Positions 57,746 through 64,000 of a stretch of DNA of 64,000 bases are shown here, piece after piece (the stretch's first letter is position 1; every line of letters begins with the position of its first letter). This stretch comes from Absidia repens. Lineage: Eukaryota > Mucoromycota > Mucoromycetes > Mucorales > Cunninghamellaceae. The notes under the pieces are model-generated. The model searched no databases. It was not told where the DNA came from and saw nothing but the letters and a program-made list of their open reading frames with translations. Made by a program: the position numbers and the translations under genes. The DNA lies in contig MCGE01000002.1 of assembly GCA_002105175.1 (NCBI GenBank), positions 1,612,001 to 1,676,000 of the forward strand, read 5' to 3'.

Positions 57746-60004
57746 TAGCAATCGGATAATCGCTTTTTGATATCTACTTTAGTTTTTGGCTTACCATTTA
57801 GTATATAGTCCGTTAGTATATAGTCTTTTAGCCCATAGTATGTTTTGTAGTATATTGTAAATTGATATTTTCTCAATAAAAAAAGTTATTACCATATTTT
57901 CATTTGTATCGTAAGATATTTTTCTTATTTATATTATTATCCTGCATGTCAATCATCTCATTTGTCTATACTATTTATAAAGGCCAACATAAGATTTGGT
58001 TATAATGATAAATTGACACTGAATTCGATACTGTGATTTATCAGCGTGCTAGCAATCGTTTGAAAATGATGTAGACGTCAAAATAAAACACTATGAACGA
58101 TATATAAACGTCATGTATAGCCGTTTTCGTCCAGTTGTTTTCTTTGCATGGAAGCTCCCCCACCTCCATACGTGCCCACGATTTACCCACAACCAGTCTG
58201 TGTCGATTATGCCAGCATTCTTTTTTTTAAACTGTCAATAAATTTCCTGCTTATTTTTTTTTTTACTTTTTATCCCTTGCTCATCACTAAAGCTTATTGC
58301 CTAATATTTATGATATCTCCACCAATATGTTGACGATTCTGTACCTGTTTTTTTTTTTTTTTGTTTTCGCTCTTCACCAATATGATAGTTCAATATTCAG
58401 AGTTTTCCAATCCATACTTCCCTCCCCTGCACATACTCTCTACTCATCAAAAAGCACACATGTCGTTCTCCAGCTACATGGAACTTTTAAAACGTCACTA
58501 AAAAAAAGTACTAATGAAAATGATACCAACCTCCGATTTTATTAAAAAAAAAAAAAAAAGAGAAAAGAGTAAAGCGATAAAACTATTTACAAAAAGCGCA
58601 TAAATACTAAAACTAGATGAGGATGCAATTATAAAACTAAAACGAGGGAATGAGAAAGAGAGTAACCCTGAGTGAAGAATAACCGATACGGTTGGGGAAG
58701 TGACTAGATGAGCAGAAGAATCTTGGGGAGTCCTATATAAGCCCAATCACTGCAAGCTTTGAAATGGCCTACTATCCAAAAAAAAAAAAAAAAAAAAAAA
58801 AAGGTGAGACCTTTAGAATATCATGATCCATTTTTATTTTTCAATTCATTACCGAAGTCCGTTTCCACTATCGCAATCTAGAGAAAGGAAAAGATAAAGA
58901 AGTATGGTTTGCTGTAATTGTTTCGTATAAAGGTGAGAACGATATCGTCCAGAGATCGATAACCATATACAAATTGATATGGTGATACATATGGACACTA
59001 TGAAAGTGAAGAGGGATATACGACGTTCCTTTTTTTTCTTTTTTTGTACCTGCTGGTTGATTCGATGCCTCTGAAATTCCTGAAAAACTGGATAAACTGT
59101 TTCAGGTGCGTTTTACCTTTCAACCAATCCTTCAGAGAAAGGAAGTTAGTGAGAGAAGAAGTACCAGGATAAGATCTTGATTAATAGGTCGGAGTATATA
59201 CAAGACATAATACAGAGAGGAGTACGATAGTTAGCAAGACAGCATTTTTTTTACCTCATAGACCTTCTGTTCAAATACGTCTTTTTTTTTTTTGCTTGTT
59301 CTGTGTCTGTAGGACTGGTTTCTAATACGTGATCATGATGTCAGTGTGTGTGATTGGTAAGGATAAACTTGCTGTTCGCTAGTTGATGGCGATTTTTTGT
59401 GCCAAGCCAGTCCAAGTTGTTTTTAATATACAAGTTGCGTGATATCCGTCTTGTTTGTGTAAGGGAGGAAAATCGCTGGCATGCATTGGAAAAAGTAAAA
59501 GAAAGAAAAAAAAAAGGTCTAGAATTTTTTCGCACCTAAGTGTTTTAGCGGTGCTTTAAGCTTGTTCCTTTTTTGATTCATGCGTTCCAAGCCCGAGTTG
59601 GCGTCATGGAAAACTGAACGTTCTCGGGTATACCCAAAATTAACATTTTTGTGTAACAAAGATCTATAGTATTGGCGAAATTTCGGGGAAGAGGGGGTTT
59701 AAAGCTACGGTATTCTTTTGACTTTATAGTACAGTCTTTTGACGAATAGGAACAATCAATATGCAGCTTAGTATAAATGATCATTTTGAATGAGGAGGGC
59801 TCATAATTATCATATTATAATCGTGTCTCAAAAAACCTCATACAATTTTACAGCGCAAAATAAAAAATTTACTCCCCTCTTTTTTTCTCTTTCTTTTTTT
59901 TTTTTGTATCTCTTTTGCCTTCGTTCACTTATTTATTTTTTCTACCCTTTTTTTCCAAAATACTCTACTTATTCTTACTACTACTACTCTTCATCATTCC
60001 TATT
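57746..60004. other. Intergenic, no convincing gene
   Basis: 2.2 kb. A frame at 58148-58333 begins MEAPPPPYVPTIYPQP about 45 bp after a TATATAAAC box. It then becomes an uninformative hydrophobic T-rich read-through, so at most its start could be exon 1 of a small gene. A-runs lie at about 58543-58559 and 58778-58801. The last 120 bases are the pyrimidine-rich leader of the acetyltransferase. Confidence 0.4.
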
Positions 60005-61139
60005 TTGAAATTAAAACGTTCTTCGCCTGTGAATTCCACCTCCACTTCTGAAACACAACGACGTTCCAAACGCAGCAAATCAGGGAAACCAACAATCAAA
60101 GCCAACGATTACGACCCACCGATTCCTCAAGATTCCAACACCTTGTCGGCGGTGTTATCCAGTAAGGACACTTTACCACCTTCCTCAATGGAGTCTCCGC
60201 CTTCACCGCAAAAGTCAACGTCTCAACCTCATCACAGTCTATCTACGTCTTCAACTCAACAGTTAAAGACCATGGCCACAACTACAACAACGACTTCTAC
60301 TGCATCAGCACCCCCTTCTCCTCGTAGGAAATCACAGCAGCAGCAGCAGCAACAGAAGCAGTTACAACAAGGCACTTCCTCTGCATCTACAGCAAACAAC
60401 CCTGTACCTTCCACAAGTGATAGTAGCTTATGTAGCAGTGGCAGCAGTTCCAAAAAACGACCGTTACCGAAAGAATCTTCTTCCAAAAATAACAGCAGCA
60501 CGACATGCGATATGCAATCCAAAGTGATAGTTAAGACATCTACGCAATCAACGGCATCATCAGCAACAACTCCTCGATCTCTCAATCAGCCTACTTTTGA
60601 TATATCTCAAGTGAAGCACGATGCAAAAAACTATATGTTCAAGCTATGCCTCGATTCGAAAGGAAATATAGGTATTTAATAATGAATATATAAAGGTGTG
60701 TGTGTTGTGTATGTGTGTGTGTGCACGTATATGTGAATGCTTATGAACTGGATTCTTATTTTTTTTTTTTTTTTTTTTTTTTTGCACTCTCATAGCTGCT
60801 TTATGTTACCTTCCTACACGATATCCTACAATGATAGAATTTTATCATACGGTAAGGTCAAGAATCAAAAATATAGGGTAGTGGTAATACTAATTGATCG
60901 GTTTATTGTTATTGTAGGAAGTTCCATTGGCCTATCGACATTTGGGACTTGGTGATCTATTAGTCAGGCGGGCATTTGAATGGGTGGAACAGTCAAACCT
61001 TTTGGTGATACCCTCCTGTCCTTTTGTTTTACGATATTTGAAAACACATTACCCAGATATGGACGGTGGACAATGGAAATATACTGTAAATGATGAAATT
61101 GAAGGATTAGAAAAATTGGCCCATAGGGTAGTTATTTAG
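60005..61139 (+). CDS. NATD1-like GNAT acetyltransferase with disordered N-terminal extension; start unclear
   Basis: Exons 60005-60671, 60796-60851 and 60918-61139 give 945 nt, 314 aa if read from TTG at 60005. The C-terminal about 95 residues form a compact Gcn5-like fold of the NATD1/YidJ type: KNYMFKLCLDSKGNIAALCY, EFYHTEVPLAYRHLGLGDLL (acetyl-CoA loop), PSCPFVLRYLKTHYPD. The N-terminal 200 residues are Ser/Thr/Gln-rich with a basic cluster (QRRSKRSKSGK) that could serve nuclear import. The natural start after the CT-rich leader reads TTG-AAA-TTA-AAA-CGT, where MKLKRSSP would be expected. The first in-frame ATGs are at 60188 and 60271. There is no AG acceptor between about 59915 and 60020. 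The core assignment is firm; the start is not. Confidence 0.75.
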
Positions 61140-61654
61140 GATACTGTTGGGATTTGATATGATTTGATTTGATTTGGCTTTTTTTTTTTTTCACTTGTAA
61201 TAAAAACCTCTTTTACCATATTCGTTTGTATTTTATTACTGTCTTCCCTTTATTATCAATTATACATACGCGTATATATACATATATATATATATTATTT
61301 TTGTCACTTGATCTGAACCCCTTTACCATATTGATACTACCAAGATATACATTACATTACAGTACAATGACTTTGAACCTGCAGACAACTTCGGGTGTGG
61401 CACAAACTGTTTTCCTTTGGCTCGAAAACCTTCCCGGTTTTAAATTCCGACAATTATTTTTATCTCTCTTTTTCACCTTTTTATTATTATTCAACCTGTT
61501 TCTTCTCTTTCTTCTTCCTTCTCATCGTTTATTTTTATCCTTTATTCTGATTTAGTTACACATTCTCTCCTATTTTACTATCCATTTTTTGTAATTCCTT
61601 CTTTATCTACACATCCTCCTCTCCTTTTATCCAACTCATTCTATTCATTTTGCT
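61140..61654 (+). promoter_or_regulatory. Upstream region of the Kin1-like kinase with a short hydrophobic frame
   Basis: An ATG at 61367 opens a 62-codon frame ending at 61555 (MTLNLQTTSGVAQTVFLWLE, then Phe/Leu-rich). It sits in the probable 5' leader, 100 bp before the kinase start, so it may be an upstream ORF or chance. A TATATATATATA run is at about 61283. The rest is T/C-rich. Confidence 0.3.
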
Positions 61655-64000
61655 ATGTCCATCGCCACAGGTCAGCCTGTTGACAATTTACCTCCATCCA
61701 CTCCTTTACCTTCATCTTCACAACAATCCAACTATAGAAAAGATCAAGCAGCAATGAATGTACCCTCATCTACAACATCGCCGCCTCATGCACAGGATAA
61801 CAACAATATACAGCGCACTCATTCTCGTCGATCTAACTCTCTACACCGCAAGGCCAGTAACGTCAGTGCCAGGAACACCAGCAACGATCAGAATACCAGT
61901 AGCAGTACCAATAGTAGTCACCACAATAACAACAATAGTAATATCAGTACTCCAGGAGATAAAAATCGGACAAAGTCTCAAGAAATGCAACGACGATCCT
62001 CTGAATCAAAAAAGCAAGCGGTACGAATCCAAAACTATGTCATCTATCGAAAAACCATTGGTCAAGGAAGCATGGGCAAGGTGAAATTGGCTGAATGTTT
62101 GACAGATCGGGATCAACAAAAGGTAATGCCAGCGAAGACAAGAAAGAGTGATGATAGTATTATACGTATGAGATCACCGACTTTTGATTTTTATTTATAT
62201 AGTACGCAGTCAAGATTATGCCTAAGGTGGATCTGGCGTCTATTCCTGTATCCAACGAAAAACCCAAAGATCCCAAAGATACCCCCAAAGAACGTGAACA
62301 ACGCACAGTCCGTGAATTGGCCATCATGTATTTATTGCGACATCCCAACATCTGTCAGCTCAAGGATTGGGTTACTGAAGGCGACTATTACTATATGTTT
62401 CTTGAATATGTGGATGGTGGACAACTCTTGGACTATATTATTCAACATGGAAAACTACATGAAAAGCAGGCTAGAAAATTTGCAAGACAAATCGCTAGTG
62501 CTTTAGGTAAGAATCCCCCCATCCCTACATTTTAATAGAAGAAGATGAAGGCCGTACTGTTGAAACGCTGTCTTCAACAAGTTGACTAATTCTTTGTTTG
62601 TTTTGTTTTTTACTTGTATTTAGATTATTGCCACCGAAATTCTATTGTTCATCGAGGTAATGGGACACGAGAATAGAAATCTTATTTTTCTGGAAATGGG
62701 GATCTCCTCACACAACCAATTTCCTTTTGCGTATTGACTTTTTATATATATTATTTTTACTAACTGGATTTATTATTATTTATTTATTCTTTCTTATCCA
62801 TGCAGACCTCAAGATTGAAAATATTCTGATTACAAGGGATGAAAACATCAAGATTATTGACTTTGGGCTATCAAATATTTATTCTCCTTCAAAACTTCTC
62901 TCTACCTTTTGTGGATCTCTCTATTTTGCTGCCCCTGAATTGCTCAAAGCTAGACACTATACTGGCCCTGAAGTGGATGTGTGGAGTTTTGGTGTGGTTC
63001 TCTATGTTTTGGTCTGTGGTCGTGTACCTTTCGATGATACCAGCCTACCTGCTCTCCATGCGAAAATCAAATCCGGTGTCATTGATGAATATCCTGACCA
63101 TCTTAGCAAAGGTAACTTTTGCTCAATTAAAAGAAAGAAAGAACATCGACATGGTTACATATTTACCTTTTTTTTTTTTTTTTTTTTTTTTTTTTGTAGA
63201 ATGTGTTGACTTGCTATCCAAGATTTTGGTAGTGGATCCTCGAAAACGATTGACATTGGCAGCCGTTGAAAACCACCCTTGGATGAAAAAAGGTTACGAA
63301 GAACCTATCTACAGCAACATTCCTCAACGACAAGCGTTGGAAAAGGTGGATATGGATATTGTCAAAGGAATGCATGGATTTGGACTCGGTGATGAACAGT
63401 TGATCAGATCAAAGTTGGAACGACTCATCAAAACCCCAGAATACAAACAGGCAGTAATCAAAATTGAACAAAATCAGCAGCTTGAATGGCAGCGACAAAA
63501 CCAAGCACCAATACCACGCTGGCGGCGTAGCATCACTCCAACAAACAAGAAATCCAATCAGACCGACGATGATCCTTTGTCGTTACCGGCTATGTATGAT
63601 CCTCTACTCTCCATCTATTATTTGGTGAAGGAAAGGAAAGAATATGATACTCGACGTCAGCTGGATATGGTACAGAGCAAACCACTCTATCATTCTGCAG
63701 GTGGTCTCAGTCGCTCAACAAGTACGGTGGCACCACGACCCAAGGCAGTCAGCGCTATCACGGGCAATGCGAGCACGACACTGGTACGACGAAAAACCGA
63801 TGGATCTCGCAACTCAGCACGTGCGCGAAATACCAGTAATCAATCACCATCAACAGGCGCCATGAATGTCGACATAGCTGATACAACATCTACATCATCT
63901 TCATCGCCACCCCAACGTAAACCTTCCATTGGTAGTCGTCTCGGCCGAACCAGTAGCGTACGTCTGATCACCAAATCTGTTACTGAACGCACCAACAGCA
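61655..64000 (+). CDS. KIN1: Kin1/Kin2 (Par-1/MARK-type) Ser/Thr kinase, 3' end outside window
   Basis: Polarity and exocytosis kinase at the plasma membrane in yeasts (family knowledge). Exons 61655-62122, 62203-62506, 62624-62656, 62806-63111 and 63200 onward, with no stop by 64000. A disordered Ser/Asn/His-rich N-terminus of about 120 residues precedes the kinase domain: [13 protein letters not shown] (glycine loop), YAVKIM (lysine), [33 protein letters not shown] (catalytic loop), [21 protein letters not shown] (activation segment with T and SLYFAAPE), [19 protein letters not shown] and HPWM. The insert [20 protein letters not shown] after the lysine is characteristic of fungal Kin1/2. 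After the domain comes a Ser-rich tail; the KA1 domain would lie beyond the window. Confidence 0.94.

Noticed and set aside
58148..58333. Second short proline-start frame (MEAPPPP)
   Set aside because: Only the first 16 residues look protein-like; the rest is Phe/Leu read-through of T-rich DNA. A TATA-like box nearby keeps it as a weak possibility only.
1..64000. tRNA, rRNA and CRISPR signals
   Set aside because: No cloverleaf with a TTC-loop box, no rRNA-like sequence and no regularly spaced short repeats were found by eye; a covariance-model scan would be decisive for tRNAs.

Overview
This is nuclear DNA of a filamentous fungus, most probably a Mucoromycota (Mucorales-type) species. The base composition is AT-rich. 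Genes carry many short GT-AG introns (about 50-120 bp) with TAG/CAG acceptors, and pyrimidine-rich leaders come just before start codons. The gene set also fits an early-diverging fungus: an MYSM1-type JAMM deubiquitinase, RPEL proteins, a group III hybrid histidine kinase and fungal H+-ATPases. Nothing bacterial, viral or CRISPR-like was seen. I assembled the gene models by hand from reading frame and splice-site phase. For most of them the coding length closes exactly in frame.

Layout: 1-2706 (+) is the C-terminal part of a Nik1-type histidine kinase. 2.96-6.1 kb is a composite repeat region. 6754-9510 (+) is a peroxisomal acyl-CoA oxidase ending in SKL. 11914-12162 (+) is a tiny proline-rich protein ending in a CaaX-like box. 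13457-14259 (-) is an RPEL protein. 14723-18278 (-) is a SANT-SWIRM-MPN (MYSM1-like) deubiquitinase, divergent from a plasma-membrane H+-ATPase at 19390-22635 (+). Next come a repeat element, a second RPEL gene (24320-25160, +), another repeat, an AT-hook protein (28142-28978, +) and an ABHD11/Imo32-like hydrolase (29048-30117, +). After another repeat the divergent pair appears again: a SWIRM-MPN paralogue (32834-35300, -) and a second H+-ATPase (35804-39158, +). Then follow sorting nexin Snx4/Atg24 (39551-42100, +), CCR4-NOT subunit Caf40/Rcd1 (42867-44604, -), an LEA-like mitochondrial protein (44931-45584, -), Spo7 (46163-46950, +), SDHAF4/Sdh8 (47296-47580, -), the second AT-hook paralogue (48767-49831, +), a doubtful small secreted or membrane gene (50320-50772, +), an Atf1-type bZIP factor (51910-53228, -), two opposed repeat copies (53.8-56.2 kb), a DUF4112 protein (56825-57745, +), a NATD1-like acetyltransferase (about 60005-61139, +) and the N-terminal part of a Kin1/Par-1 kinase (61655 to the window end, +).

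Two large-scale patterns stand out. First, the series MYSM-like(-), H+-ATPase(+), AT-hook(+) occurs twice in the same order and orientation (14.7-29.0 kb and 32.8-49.8 kb). This indicates an old segmental duplication followed by divergence, domain loss and intron change. Second, a family of non-coding dispersed repeats (at least eight copies on both strands) shares an almost invariant core, GGGGAAACCCTTTCATTTTG. In the better copies this core forms one arm of a hairpin and lies about 150-180 bp from a CACGTG box. The fuller copies are about 1.1-1.2 kb, show imperfect terminal inverted repeats, and encode no recognisable protein. This repeat family is the strongest candidate in the window for something undescribed.
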